From NCBI GenBank assembly GCA_003249035.1, contig QBMK01000004.1, forward strand, positions 62,001-126,000: 64,000 nucleotides of DNA, written 5' to 3'. The DNA comes from Pseudanabaena sp. (GTDB lineage Bacteria > Cyanobacteriota > Cyanobacteriia > Pseudanabaenales > Pseudanabaenaceae). Under the pieces are notes generated by a model. It was given only the letters and a program-made list of their open reading frames with translations. It was not told where the DNA came from and searched no databases. A program made the position numbers and the translations under genes. Below are positions 35,770-44,624 of this stretch, one piece after another. The first letter of the stretch is position 1. The number at the start of each line of letters is the position of its first letter.

Positions 35770-35861
35770 TCCCTTCCCACCCAAAAAATAGGCATTATTA
35801 AAACGAATGCATAGTGGTGCGCGGCTTCGCCGCGCACCACTATGCATTCGCGGGGAAGGGA
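35770..35861. repeat. Palindromic element, CCCTTCCC subfamily with CGAATGC foot
   Basis: A 22-bp perfect stem (35804-35825 with 35829-35850), tip GTGGTGCGCGGC over a TTC loop. Outer flanks TCCCTTCCC and GGGGAAGGGA match the elements at 14080 and 32518, but the stem foot is different, so flanks and tip are conserved while the arm is not. Confidence 0.9.
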
Positions 35862-35879
35862 ATATGATTATAAAAATTG

Positions 35880-35920
35880 GGTTTGATAAAAGCCAGTCTT
35901 AGTCTTATTTTTATCAAACC
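35880..35920. repeat. Inverted repeat upstream of cphA
   Basis: GGTTTGATAAAA and TTTTATCAAACC pair perfectly over 12 bp with a 17-base loop. The rest of the 35921-36225 gap is AT-rich spacer; ATAATGAGAATT at about 35986-35997 matches the outer arm of the compound palindrome at 22566-22696. Confidence 0.8.
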
Positions 35921-36225
35921 TTTATCTAAATTGACATTGATACTTCTCATATCTTTGGCATGGAAAGTACTAATGACAGGTTCATAATGAGAATTAGTGA
36001 TAGCAGCAAAAATGACTAGAAATTTTTGTTGAAAGTGCTTTAAATTAATAGTTAAAAAAATTTGGATTTACTTCAGTGCAAAGCTCTGCAAGAATCTGAA
36101 TTAATGAAGTTATTGTTAACTGAATCTAATTTTGGTTTAATTTATACAAAATAAAGATCCACAAGATCGATAGGATTAGATACTGGACATTTAGGCATTG
36201 GATGCACCTTTAAAAACGCTTGACT

Positions 36226-38817
36226 ATGAAAATTCTCAAAATCCAGACATTACGTGGTTCAAACTATTGGAGTATCCAACGGCACCAGCTTGTTGTTGTG
36301 CGATTAGATTTAGAGGATTTTCAGTTACAACGTACTAGCTTTTATCAAAATTTATGTAAGGTTTTACCAAGCCTCGCAGCGAAAGACTTAGCTCAACGAA
36401 CAAATATTAGTGATGCGGATTTCTTAGCAGAAATTGTTAAAGATATTTCGATCGCGCTTCAAGGCTATGTCGGCATGAAGGTGGATTTTGGGGCAATTAG
36501 ACAAACTGTTGAGAATAATGTCTATCAAGTAGTATTTGAGTATCAAACGGAGGGGGCAGGACGTTATGCAGCGCGAGCTGCCGTAAGGATCTGTACTAGT
36601 GTTTTGTTGACGGGAACCTATGCAACTGCTGAGTTGCAAGAGGATCTTAAGGATTTGAAAGATATTCGACTTGATGGTCAATTAGGTCCAAGTACTGACT
36701 CGATTGTAGGCGAAGCTAAAGCAAGAAATATTCCTTGGTTAGAATTGGGTAGCCGTGCCATGATTCAGCTTGGTTATGGAGTGCATCAGAGTCGCATTCA
36801 AGCAACTTTATCGAATAAGACGGGGATCTTGGCAGTTGAGCTAGCTTGCGACAAGGAAGGTACAAAGAGTATTCTCCGGGCTTCAGGTGTACCAGTGCCG
36901 ATGGGTACGACGATCCGATCGCTTAAATATTTAGAAGACGCGATCGCGGATGTTGGCGGCTTCCCGATCGTAATTAAGCCTCTCAATGGCAATCATGGAC
37001 GCGGGATAACCATTGATGTGCGGACAGTTAAAGAGGCGATAGATGCCTTTGATATGGCTCAGGAAGTATCTGAAGAAGTAATTATTGAACGCTTTCATAC
37101 TGGGCGCGATCATCGCATACTGGTGATCAATGGCAAATTTGTGGCTGTTGCAGAACGGGTTCCTGCCAACGTCACTGGTGATGGCGTGTCATCAATCTCT
37201 CAATTAATTGAAATTACCAACCAAGATCCTCGTCGTGGCGATGGTCATGACAACGTATTGACTCGCATCGAGATCGATCGCACCAGCATAGATATTCTTG
37301 CTAGACAAGGTTTTACCTTGGAATCTGTACCACCATCGGGTCAGATTTGCTATCTCAAGGCAACTGCAAATTTAAGTACAGGTGGCGTATCGGTCGATCG
37401 CACTGATGAGATTCACCCTGAGAATATCTGGCTAGCTGAGCGCGTGGCAAGAATTATTGGTCTGGATATTGCGGGGATCGATATGGTCACTGAGGATATT
37501 TCCTTGCCTGTGCGTCAAACTGCTGGTGCGATCGTTGAGGTAAATGCCGCTCCTGGGTTTAGGATGCATACCGCTCCAAGTATTGGCACACCTCGCAATG
37601 TGGCTGCCCCAGTTATCGATATGCTTTTCCCTTCTGGTGCGCCTACGCGAGTGCCTATTGTGGCGATCACAGGGACAAATGGTAAAACTACTACTACGCG
37701 CCTAATCGCTCATATTTTCAAACAAACTGGCAAAAGAGTTGGTTACACTACGACCGATGGCATTTACATTGGCGAATGTTTAGTTGAGAAAGGAGACACC
37801 ACGGGCCCATATAGTGCCCAAGTGATCCTGCGCGATCCCACTGTTGAAGTTGCGATTCTCGAAACTGCTAGAGGCGGCATCTTGCGATCGGGCTTAGGCT
37901 TTGATGGCAGTGATGTGGGTGTGGTGATGAATGTCGCCGCCGATCATCTTGGCATTGGGGACATTGATACAATTGATGATCTGGCACAACTCAAGAGCGT
38001 GGTTGTGAAGACAACCTTACCAAGTGGCTATGCGGTACTTAATGCTGACGATCCATTGGTTGTCGCCATGGCAAAGGATGTGCAGTCAAAGGTTGCTTAT
38101 TTCAGTATGAATCCTGCTAATCCTTTGATTAAGTCCCATGTTGCCGAAGGTGGTCTTGCGGCAGTCTATGAAGAAGGATTTCTGACGATTTTGAAGGGGG
38201 ATTGGAAATTGCGAATTGAAAAGGCGGAAAATGTGCCACTGACTCTTGGTGGACGGGCAGCCTTCAACATTCAAAACTCTTTGGCTGCAAGTCTAGCTGC
38301 GTTTGCTCAAGATGTTCAAATTGATCATATTCGTCAAGGTTTAGCCACGTTCGTAGCTTCTAGTGAGCAAACTCCTGGGCGGATGAATTTGTTTGATTTG
38401 GGCAAATACCATGCGCTGGTTGATTATGCTCATAATCCTGCTGGTTTTAAGGCGATCGCGGAGTTTATCCAGAAATGGGAGGGTGAAGCAGTTGGGGTGA
38501 TTGGCGCACCTGGCGATCGCCGTGATGAAGACATCATTGAGTTAGGGCAATTAGCCGCCGAAATGTTTAGTCGTATCTTTATCAAAGAAGATAAGGATTT
38601 GCGAGGGCGCGCTCCGCGTGCTGTGGCTGACCTACTACGTCAAGGAGTTGAAGAAGTGAATAGCAATATTCCCTGTATTACAATTCTTGACGAATCGGAA
38701 GCCATCACAGCCGCCTTGGATAGCGCACCTCAAAGTAGTTTAGTTGTAGTATTTCCTGACAAAGTGGATTCAGCTATTGCTATTATTGAATCGCGAAAGT
38801 CCAAAATGTCGTCGTAA
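36226..38817 (+). CDS. cphA: Cyanophycin synthetase
   Basis: From the ATG at 36226 the protein has 863 residues; a TTG two codons earlier is rejected. Order of parts: N-terminal domain (1-160, MKILKIQTLRGSNYWS), ATP-grasp (about 215-475, with GFPIVIKPLNGNHGRGI and EVNAAPGFRMH) and a Mur-ligase-like domain (from 485, AITGTNGKTTTTRLIAH; DYAHNPAGFKAI near 730). It polymerises aspartate and arginine into cyanophycin, the nitrogen store of cyanobacteria. A cyanophycinase gene (cphB), usually just upstream, is not in the window; the PfkB kinase gene starts 9 bases after its stop. Confidence 0.96.
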   Translation: MKILKIQTLRGSNYWSIQRHQLVVVRLDLEDFQLQRTSFYQNLCKVLPSLAAKDLAQRTNISDADFLAEIVKDISIALQGYVGMKVDFGAIRQTVENNVYQVVFEYQTEGAGRYAARAAVRICTSVLLTGTYATAELQEDLKDLKDIRLDGQLGPSTDSIVGEAKARNIPWLELGSRAMIQLGYGVHQSRIQATLSNKTGILAVELACDKEGTKSILRASGVPVPMGTTIRSLKYLEDAIADVGGFPIVIKPLNGNHGRGITIDVRTVKEAIDAFDMAQEVSEEVIIERFHTGRDHRILVINGKFVAVAERVPANVTGDGVSSISQLIEITNQDPRRGDGHDNVLTRIEIDRTSIDILARQGFTLESVPPSGQICYLKATANLSTGGVSVDRTDEIHPENIWLAERVARIIGLDIAGIDMVTEDISLPVRQTAGAIVEVNAAPGFRMHTAPSIGTPRNVAAPVIDMLFPSGAPTRVPIVAITGTNGKTTTTRLIAHIFKQTGKRVGYTTTDGIYIGECLVEKGDTTGPYSAQVILRDPTVEVAILETARGGILRSGLGFDGSDVGVVMNVAADHLGIGDIDTIDDLAQLKSVVVKTTLPSGYAVLNADDPLVVAMAKDVQSKVAYFSMNPANPLIKSHVAEGGLAAVYEEGFLTILKGDWKLRIEKAENVPLTLGGRAAFNIQNSLAASLAAFAQDVQIDHIRQGLATFVASSEQTPGRMNLFDLGKYHALVDYAHNPAGFKAIAEFIQKWEGEAVGVIGAPGDRRDEDIIELGQLAAEMFSRIFIKEDKDLRGRAPRAVADLLRQGVEEVNSNIPCITILDESEAITAALDSAPQSSLVVVFPDKVDSAIAIIESRKSKMSS

Positions 38818-38826
38818 AGTCCGCCT

Positions 38827-39804
38827 ATGCCGCGTGTAATTTGTCTTGGCGAAGTTTTAATCGATCAAATATCTGAAGATATAGGTGCTCCCTATGAGCA
38901 AGTTAGCTCTTGGAAGCCCTATTTTGGGGGAGCACCTGCCAATGTTGCCTGTGGTCTAGCCAAACTGGGAACCCCTGTAAGCTTAATTAGTTGTGTTGGT
39001 CAAGATGCTGCAGGAACCGATTTACTCAAACAATTGGGGGCAGCGGGTGTAGAAACTTCAGGCGTGCAAGTGCATCCTGAAGCTATTACCCGCGAAGTCT
39101 ATGTTACTCGTGATGCTCAAGGCGATCGCAGTTTTGAGCGCTTTAATGGTGATGACCAAACTGTATTTGCAGATACCCTGATGTCTGCCGAGCATTTGCC
39201 TGAGCATTTATTTGCTGATGCTAAGTTCTTGGTATTAGGCACACTGGGTTTATCTAGTCCGCAGACCTCTAGAGCGATCGGTCGCGCTCTGAAGCTTGCT
39301 GAAGAGAACTTTGTGAAGGTGGTAGTTGATGTCAATTGGCGGGCGATGTTCTGGAAAGCTCCTGAGCAGGTAGTTAAGCTATTGCCATTGTTACTGAAAT
39401 ATACTGATTTCCTGAAAATGACCGAGGATGAGGCAAAGCTGCTATTTCGGTTAACTAGCCCCGCTGCGATCGCTCAAGCCTATAGCCATCTCGAAGGAAT
39501 TCTGATCACTAATGGGGATAAAGAATGTCGGTATTATTTGGGTGAACGGCAGAACAAGCATCCCGTTTATCCGGTATATTCAGTCGATACAACTGGTGCT
39601 GGCGATGCTTTTTTAGCAGCATTTATTCATAAAATCTATCATCGTCCCCTTACCAATTTGCTCGATCCTAAGTTTGCTGATGGAGTGGTTGCTTATGCCT
39701 GCGCCGCCGGTGCTTTAGCTACACTAAATATGGGTGCGATCGCGGGGCAACCTAGCGATCGACAAATTCGCGAATTTTTAGCGATGCGCGAAGCCAAACA
39801 TTAG
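38827..39804 (+). CDS. PfkB-family carbohydrate kinase, probable fructokinase
   Basis: A 325-residue ribokinase-fold enzyme: VICLGEVLIDQI and FGGAPANVACGLAKLG at the start, LGTLGLSSPQTSRA mid-way, and the anion hole with catalytic Asp in SVDTTGAGDAFLAAFIH near 255-270. Fructokinase is the most likely activity by general pattern, with other sugars or nucleosides possible. It starts 9 bases after cphA, so co-transcription of a sugar kinase with cyanophycin synthesis is probable. Confidence 0.85.
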   Translation: MPRVICLGEVLIDQISEDIGAPYEQVSSWKPYFGGAPANVACGLAKLGTPVSLISCVGQDAAGTDLLKQLGAAGVETSGVQVHPEAITREVYVTRDAQGDRSFERFNGDDQTVFADTLMSAEHLPEHLFADAKFLVLGTLGLSSPQTSRAIGRALKLAEENFVKVVVDVNWRAMFWKAPEQVVKLLPLLLKYTDFLKMTEDEAKLLFRLTSPAAIAQAYSHLEGILITNGDKECRYYLGERQNKHPVYPVYSVDTTGAGDAFLAAFIHKIYHRPLTNLLDPKFADGVVAYACAAGALATLNMGAIAGQPSDRQIREFLAMREAKH

Positions 39805-39858
39805 CAGCAGAATGTCCTCACCGTGAGAAGTGTGGTGAAAGCATTATTAGGAAAAACT

Positions 39859-40167
39859 ATGCACTCTTTATCTTTGCCAACATGGGTAATCCATATCTCT
39901 AGCGTCATAGAGTGGACTTTAGCAATTTGGCTCATTTGGCAATATGACAAACAAAATCCCAATCGCGGTTGGCGAGGCTTAGCATGGGCGATGTTTCCTG
40001 CCTTGGTTAGTGCTATGTGTGCGGTGACTTGGCATTTTTTTGATAATGCGGACTCATTGGAATGGCTAGTAACCGTGCAAGCTGCATTAACTTTGATCGG
40101 CAATACCACCCTTGCGATCGCTGCCTACTTTATTTGGCAAATTGCGATCGCCAAACCTCAATCGTAA
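39859..40167 (+). CDS. DUF2499 (Ycf49-like) membrane protein
   Basis: The ATG at 39859 (AGGA 8 bases upstream) gives 102 residues; the GTG-type start at 39823 is rejected. SLPTWVIHISSVIEWTLAIWLIWQY begins the domain, with three hydrophobic helices in all. Ycf49 occurs in cyanobacteria and algal plastids with no known function, usually next to a DUF3593 gene, as here. Confidence 0.85.
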   Translation: MHSLSLPTWVIHISSVIEWTLAIWLIWQYDKQNPNRGWRGLAWAMFPALVSAMCAVTWHFFDNADSLEWLVTVQAALTLIGNTTLAIAAYFIWQIAIAKPQS

Positions 40168-40207
40168 TTTGGGCTATTAGCCGTTAGCTTTTTATATGTC
40201 AATTTCA

Positions 40208-40318
40208 TAGCTAAGTACCTCAGCATAATTAAAAAAACAAAGCTAAAATCTGCACCGCCCGCCGCGCGTACGGTGCGGATTTTGGGGTTTTGTATTTAAT
40301 TGCACTTAGCTACTTAAT
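40208..40318. repeat. Palindromic element, TAAGTA subfamily
   Basis: AGCTAAGT and ACTTAGCT form outer arms; inner AAAATCTGCACCG and CGGTGCGGATTTT pair around a CCCGCCGCGCGTA tip. The left sequence TAAGTACCTCAGCATAATT and the right TTTTGGGGTTTTGT recur at 49411-49517. It separates the normally adjacent DUF2499 and DUF3593 genes. Confidence 0.85.
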
Positions 40319-40339
40319 AGCCAATATTTATAAAAAATT

Positions 40340-40621
40340 ATGCCCCAAGAAGCCTTATTTGGATTATCACTCTTCCCTTATCTTGCCTTTCTCTGGTTTG
40401 CCACCAAATCACGCCAATTTCCCAAGCTGGGCCTTTGGGGATTTTATGGAACATTAGTATTTGTGGCGATTACAATTCCCGCAGGACTTTATGCTCAAAT
40501 TCAATATGGTGAAGCTTTAGCCAATGTTGATTGGTTGCATGGCAGCGCTGAATCATTTTTGACAATAACCAATATTTTGTTGGTATTAGGCTTCAAAAAT
40601 GCTCTTAAACCTAAAGTCTAG
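40340..40621 (+). CDS. DUF3593 membrane protein
   Basis: A 93-residue protein with two to three hydrophobic helices (LFGLSLFPYLAFLWFATKS, GFYGTLVFVAITIPAGLYAQ, SFLTITNILLVLGF). The order DUF2499 then DUF3593 is a conserved cyanobacterial pair; here a palindromic element stands between them. Function unknown, presumably thylakoid or plasma membrane. Confidence 0.82.
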   Translation: MPQEALFGLSLFPYLAFLWFATKSRQFPKLGLWGFYGTLVFVAITIPAGLYAQIQYGEALANVDWLHGSAESFLTITNILLVLGFKNALKPKV

Positions 40622-40648
40622 CTACAGTCACTTGCTTTTTGGAAAAAT

Positions 40649-40705
40649 CAAAACCCAAGAATTGATTGGCGACCCTCTGCGCCGTCAATCAATTCTTGGG
40701 TTTTG
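40649..40705. repeat. Palindromic element, CAAAACCC foot
   Basis: CAAAACCCAAGAATTGATTG pairs perfectly with CAATCAATTCTTGGGTTTTG over 20 bp; the GGCG/CGCC tip is partly worn. It shares ACCCAAGAATT with the elements at 14080 and 32518. Confidence 0.88.
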
Positions 40706-40765
40706 CGACGGTTTATATTGAAATGTCGCACAGACTTTATCTAAAGATCGATACAAATTCCATGT

Positions 40766-40812
40766 TCATAGAAAGTTGAGACGATGCTTTGCTCAATCTC
40801 AACTTTCTATGA
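40766..40812. repeat. Hairpin containing the last codons of menC
   Basis: TCATAGAAAGTTGAGA and TCTCAACTTTCTATGA pair over 16 bp with a 15-base loop. The right arm overlaps the stop and final four codons of the minus-strand menC gene. Confidence 0.85.
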
Positions 40813-41818
40813 GCAAATGTCCTGTAGCTAAACCGCAAGCTCGATTAATTGGTAAAGCGGCGGCTAGGTCAAACGCTGCTTGACGAGCGATCGCACCGTC
40901 GATTGTCGTTGTTATCACAACATCTAAACCAGCTTTGAAAGCGATCACTGCTGCACGATTTGCTGTGATGATTCCGCCCAGCGCCATTGGTTTGAGAATA
41001 ATAATATCGGCAGCTTGAGCATTTATCACTTGCTGTAACTGTGCGAGATTATTTACGGATTCATCGGCAGCAACTGGAATTAATTGCGATCGCCTGACTT
41101 CTGCCATGCCCAACAAATTGGCAGCAGCGACAGGTTGCTCGACATATTCTATTTGTAAAAATTTAAGTTTTTTAAAATTAGCGATCGCTTCGTTCACTGA
41201 CCATCCTTGATTTGCATCAATGCGAATTTGGATATGATCGCCAACTTGCGATCGCACTGCTTCCACTCTTTGCAAATCCATTTCAAAATCCTTAGTTCCC
41301 ACTTTGACTTTGAGACAGCGATAACCTTGATCTACATATTCTTTTGCTTTTGTTGCGGCTTGGTCAGGTGCGATCGCGCCAATCACCGCATTAACGGTTA
41401 CTCGATCGCGAATTTCGCCAGAGGAAGAGTCTACTAGCAATTGTGAGATTGACCGACCTTGATCTTGAGACAATAAATCGAGTAGTCCTAATTCAATTCC
41501 ATGTTTAGCGGCGGGTGTGCGATCGTATTTTGTAAGTAAGTTCTCAATATCATTTAGATTATTAATTTCAACGTTAATAAGCGATCGTTGAGCTTCTATT
41601 AGTACTCTCTCTGTTTCGGCAAGAGATTCCATCCCAAACCCACTAAGGGGTGAGGATTCACCCAAGCCGATATACTGAAATCCATACTGAGATTTGCGAT
41701 CGCAAATCTCAATCTCAAATCCTTCTCGATAAAAAAGTGTGCCTAATGATGTTTGGAATGGTTCGCGAAAAGCAAGCCGATAAGGTTGATAATGAATAGA
41801 TTGAACAATAAAAGCCAC
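40799..41818 (-). CDS. menC: o-Succinylbenzoate synthase (enolase superfamily)
   Basis: A 339-residue enzyme of the muconate-lactonising subgroup. In order: YRCLKVKVG with the KxK catalytic Lys, IRIDANQGW with metal Asp, IEYVEQP with metal Glu, VAADES with metal Asp, and IILKPMALGG with the opposing Lys. It dehydrates SHCHC to o-succinylbenzoate in phylloquinone synthesis. Dipeptide epimerase is the main alternative in this superfamily, but menE in the same window and the phylum favour MenC. The final codons belong to a hairpin. Confidence 0.85.
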   Translation of the reverse strand: MAFIVQSIHYQPYRLAFREPFQTSLGTLFYREGFEIEICDRKSQYGFQYIGLGESSPLSGFGMESLAETERVLIEAQRSLINVEINNLNDIENLLTKYDRTPAAKHGIELGLLDLLSQDQGRSISQLLVDSSSGEIRDRVTVNAVIGAIAPDQAATKAKEYVDQGYRCLKVKVGTKDFEMDLQRVEAVRSQVGDHIQIRIDANQGWSVNEAIANFKKLKFLQIEYVEQPVAAANLLGMAEVRRSQLIPVAADESVNNLAQLQQVINAQAADIIILKPMALGGIITANRAAVIAFKAGLDVVITTTIDGAIARQAAFDLAAALPINRACGLATGHLLIES

Positions 41819-41920
41819 AGCTAAACCAGCAATAAGTTATATGAATATCAATCTATTTTTAAAATAAGATTTTATAATTTCATAGTCACATTACAAAATT
41901 GTTTTTGACAGATCAAGATC

Positions 41921-42262
41921 ATGATTAAGAAAAGTTTTTTGGTGTCTGCAAGCCTACTTGCTTTCAGTTTAGTTGCAAATGTCGCTTCCGCTTCTGCCGA
42001 TCAGTGGTACTTCTTCGTTAAAAATAGCAGCAATTCTACAATCAAGAAGCTAATGGTTGGTGAGCCAAATAAAACTTGGGGCTTATTTGATATTGGTTCA
42101 GGTATATCTCCAGGAGAAAATACTAAGATAGTCTGGGACAGTTCCACTGACAATCAATCTTGTAAGCAATGGATTAAAGCTCAATTTGCTGATGGTAGTG
42201 AAAGCGAACCATCTTATATGGATTTCTGCAAAAATCTAGATGATCCAATTGTTTTCAAGTAA
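41921..42262 (+). CDS. Small exported protein of unknown function
   Basis: A 113-residue protein with a clear signal peptide (MIKKSFLVSASLLAFSLVANVASA, cleavage near 24-26). The mature part is 88 residues, rich in beta-strand pattern (WYFFVKNSSNSTIKKLMVGE, GENTKIVWDSS, CKQWIKAQFADGSESEPSYMDFC) with two Cys that may form a disulphide. I do not recognise a family. It lies alone, divergent from menC by about 100 bases. Confidence 0.6.
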   Translation: MIKKSFLVSASLLAFSLVANVASASADQWYFFVKNSSNSTIKKLMVGEPNKTWGLFDIGSGISPGENTKIVWDSSTDNQSCKQWIKAQFADGSESEPSYMDFCKNLDDPIVFK

Positions 42263-42385
42263 TTTACTGATGTTACGTAGAAGGAATTCTTGTGATGATA
42301 GAAATATAGGATAACCACGGGGATATTGCTCTGCGTTGCTAGCAGTATGCATTAGATTCATCATTTGAGTTCCACCTAATACCAG

Positions 42386-42414
42386 CTCTCAAAATGACAT
42401 TGCTATTTTGAGAG
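42386..42414. repeat. Short hairpin
   Basis: CTCTCAAAAT and ATTTTGAGAG pair over 10 bp around a 9-base loop. The preceding ATACCAGC recalls the outer start of the compound palindrome at 22566. Confidence 0.75.
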
Positions 42415-42491
42415 TCAAAAATCTTGCTCGGTTTGTTTTTTAGTTCTTGATAAGGGTAACCACAATTTCAAGAATATGTATATCGCCACAT

Positions 42492-42540
42492 AACCTCAAA
42501 AACAGTTTCGTCGCTTAGCGACGAAACTGTTTTTGGGGTT
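42492..42540. repeat. Palindromic element, CGC-TTA-GCG tip
   Basis: A 23-bp stem with a single G-T pair: foot AACCTCAAAAACAG, tip TTTCGTCGC over a TTA loop, right foot TTTTTGGGGTT. It lies just 3' of the antiporter gene (minus strand) and can end its transcript. Confidence 0.9.
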
Positions 42541-42555
42541 TTATTATGGGAATCT

Positions 42556-43842
42556 TTATATGTCTGATTGTATATTGAATGGAACTGCCAAAACATTGAC
42601 TAATGGCGAACAAATTAAAGTTGTGACGATCGCCATGATTACCATTATCGTGAATAAAGTTGGCGTGATTAAACCTTGCTCTAAGCCGATATTCAGAATA
42701 ATCAATTCCATCATTCCGCGTGTATTCATCAAAGCTCCAATCGTCATCGATTCGCGCCAACCTTCGCCAGACTTTCTAGCTGCTAGGGTGCAAGCAATGC
42801 CTTTGCCAGATATAGCGATCGCGATAATTAGAAAAGTTAGCGCCCATAGCTGCGGCGTGTTTAGTAAGCCCAGTTGAGTATTTAGTCCCGAAAAGACAAA
42901 GAAAATTGGAACAAGTAGTGCAGTTGTAAGATATTCCAGATGCTGGTGAACAGACTTAGCAAAATGTCCTCGCGGCATGACTGTACCCAATATAAAAGCT
43001 CCAAAGACCGCATGAACGCCGACAAAATCGGTGTAATAAGCGCACAACATCATAATGATGATTACAAAAGTAAAAGTCTGTATTGTGACTTCACCGTCTC
43101 GGCGCGTCCAATAACTAAAACAGCGTAATATTCGTCGCCCCACAAACCACATAAACAGTACATATATCAATGTGCCACCGATCGCAATCACGGCAATATT
43201 AATCGAGCTTTTGATACTTGCCAAAACTAGGGCTAACAAACACCATGCGATCGCATCATCTATAGAACCAGCGGCTAAAACCAAAGTCCCTAGCTTAGTT
43301 TTGATTAATCCTTTCTCATGCAAAATTCTTGCCAACATCGGAAAGGCCGTAATCGACATTGATGCACCCATATAAAGGGCGGCTGCCCAAGGTGTAATAT
43401 TTGGACTAAACAAGCCGTTGCTGCCATGCAAGCAAAATGCAGCGATCGCGCCTAATATAAAAGGAGAAATAATTCCAGCTAGAGATACTAATCCTGCACT
43501 TTTAGCCCGATTTCTTAATAGTTCGGTATTTAAATCTAGCCCAACCAAAAACATGTAGATAATTAGTCCAATTTGGCTTAGAGCATACAAAATTGACATT
43601 GAGGAGTTAGGAAATATCTGAGTTGCACCTGTAACAATTGGATTTTTGGGAAATAGCCATTGTTGTAATTCCGGAGCAATCATGCCAAATAGAGAGGGCC
43701 CCAGCATAATTCCAGCCAACATTTCACCCACCACATCGGTTTGTCCTAGATAACGTTTCCCGATATAAGAAACTAATCGGCAAACTGACAAAATTACAAT
43801 CAATTGCAATAGTAGCTCTAGCAGTAGTTCCGAATTTGTCAT
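42556..43842 (-). CDS. Cation:proton antiporter, CPA2 (KefB/NhaS3-like)
   Basis: A 428-residue membrane protein with about twelve helices. DVVGEMLAGIMLGPSLFG begins the first conserved block, GASMSITAFPMLARILHEK carries the CPA2 fold's central unwound helix, IDDAIAWCLLALVLA the conserved acidic pair for ion binding, and MNTRGMMELIILNIGLEQG the last. It exchanges Na+ or K+ for H+ at the plasma or thylakoid membrane; substrate is not readable. No regulatory TrkA domain is attached. Confidence 0.88.
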   Translation of the reverse strand: MTNSELLLELLLQLIVILSVCRLVSYIGKRYLGQTDVVGEMLAGIMLGPSLFGMIAPELQQWLFPKNPIVTGATQIFPNSSMSILYALSQIGLIIYMFLVGLDLNTELLRNRAKSAGLVSLAGIISPFILGAIAAFCLHGSNGLFSPNITPWAAALYMGASMSITAFPMLARILHEKGLIKTKLGTLVLAAGSIDDAIAWCLLALVLASIKSSINIAVIAIGGTLIYVLFMWFVGRRILRCFSYWTRRDGEVTIQTFTFVIIIMMLCAYYTDFVGVHAVFGAFILGTVMPRGHFAKSVHQHLEYLTTALLVPIFFVFSGLNTQLGLLNTPQLWALTFLIIAIAISGKGIACTLAARKSGEGWRESMTIGALMNTRGMMELIILNIGLEQGLITPTLFTIMVIMAIVTTLICSPLVNVLAVPFNIQSDI

Positions 43843-43880
43843 AGGTTCTTGTATTTGGTGATGGCGATATCAAGTAAGCA

Positions 43881-43911
43881 ATAAAAAAAGTATCCTTTCG
43901 CAAGGATACTT
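43881..43911 (-). terminator. Terminator of the clp transcript
   Basis: AAGTATCCTT and AAGGATACTT pair over 10 bp with a TCGC loop; on the minus strand the stem is followed by a run of seven T, downstream of clpP. Confidence 0.85.
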
Positions 43912-43958
43912 GAAATAATTTGAGGATTGTGAACCTCGACGCTTTTTCGCGTTAATTT

Positions 43959-44552
43959 TTATTGTGGCGAATCGAGGACGCGATCGATTAATCCATAGGT
44001 AAGAGCTTCTTGTGAAGACATGTAATAGTCACGATTCATATCGCGTTCAATCTTTTCTATCGGCTGTCCTGTCCGTTGGGCATACTCTTCATTAAGTTTA
44101 TGGCGAATACGGATAATCTCCCGTGCCTCAATCTCAATATCGGATGCTTGACCACGAGTGCCACCAGATGGCTGGTGAATCATAATTCGTGCATTTGGCA
44201 ATGCATAACGCTTGCCTTTAGTGCCAGCCATCAATAGGAATGAGCCCATCGAAGCCGCCAGTCCGACGCAAATTGTAGTCACATTCGCCTTGATATGTTG
44301 CATCGTATCAAAGACAGCCAATCCTGCTGACACAGATCCACCAGGAGAATTGATATAAATATAAATATCTTTGGTCTGATCTTCAGAATCAAAGTAAAGA
44401 AGGCGGGCAATAATTCCATTTGCCATCCCATCTGTAACTTCACCACTCAAAAAGATAATACGCTCCATTGACAAACGCTCGTAGATATTAATCCACTGCG
44501 TATAAGAATCACCAGGATAGCGATATGGAACTCTAGGAACACCGATAGGCAT
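43959..44552 (-). CDS. clpP: ATP-dependent Clp protease proteolytic subunit
   Basis: A 197-residue active ClpP with catalytic Ser101 (GLAASMGS), His126 (IMIHQPSGG) and Asp175. The start [27 protein letters not shown] is that of cyanobacterial ClpP3/ClpP2-type subunits. It is 71 bases downstream of clpR on the same strand; in cyanobacteria ClpP3 and ClpR form one essential mixed protease core, the counterpart of the chloroplast Clp ring. Confidence 0.95.
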   Translation of the reverse strand: MPIGVPRVPYRYPGDSYTQWINIYERLSMERIIFLSGEVTDGMANGIIARLLYFDSEDQTKDIYIYINSPGGSVSAGLAVFDTMQHIKANVTTICVGLAASMGSFLLMAGTKGKRYALPNARIMIHQPSGGTRGQASDIEIEAREIIRIRHKLNEEYAQRTGQPIEKIERDMNRDYYMSSQEALTYGLIDRVLDSPQ

Positions 44553-44566
44553 AAGTTTAATTAAGA

Positions 44567-44624
44567 ATTAGGAGTTAGGAATTACAAATTAGGAATTACG
44601 AATTGCAAATTCGCAGTTCCTAAC
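44567..44624. repeat. Degenerate short tandem repeat between clpR and clpP
   Basis: About four imperfect copies of a 13-14-base unit (GGAATTACAAATTA, GGAATTACGAATT and relatives), with GTTAGGAA and TTCCTAAC at the ends able to pair. AATTACGAATTACG also occurs before fabI (about 18228-18243). It resembles the AT-rich short tandem repeats common in cyanobacteria. Confidence 0.7.

Noticed and set aside
36100-36225. NtcA site (GTA-N8-TAC) before cphA
   Set aside because: I searched by eye and found no match with both half-sites at the right spacing.
40799-41818. Dipeptide epimerase instead of MenC
   Set aside because: The fold does not separate them by eye, but the presence of menE and the need for phylloquinone in cyanobacteria favour MenC; kept as an alternative only.
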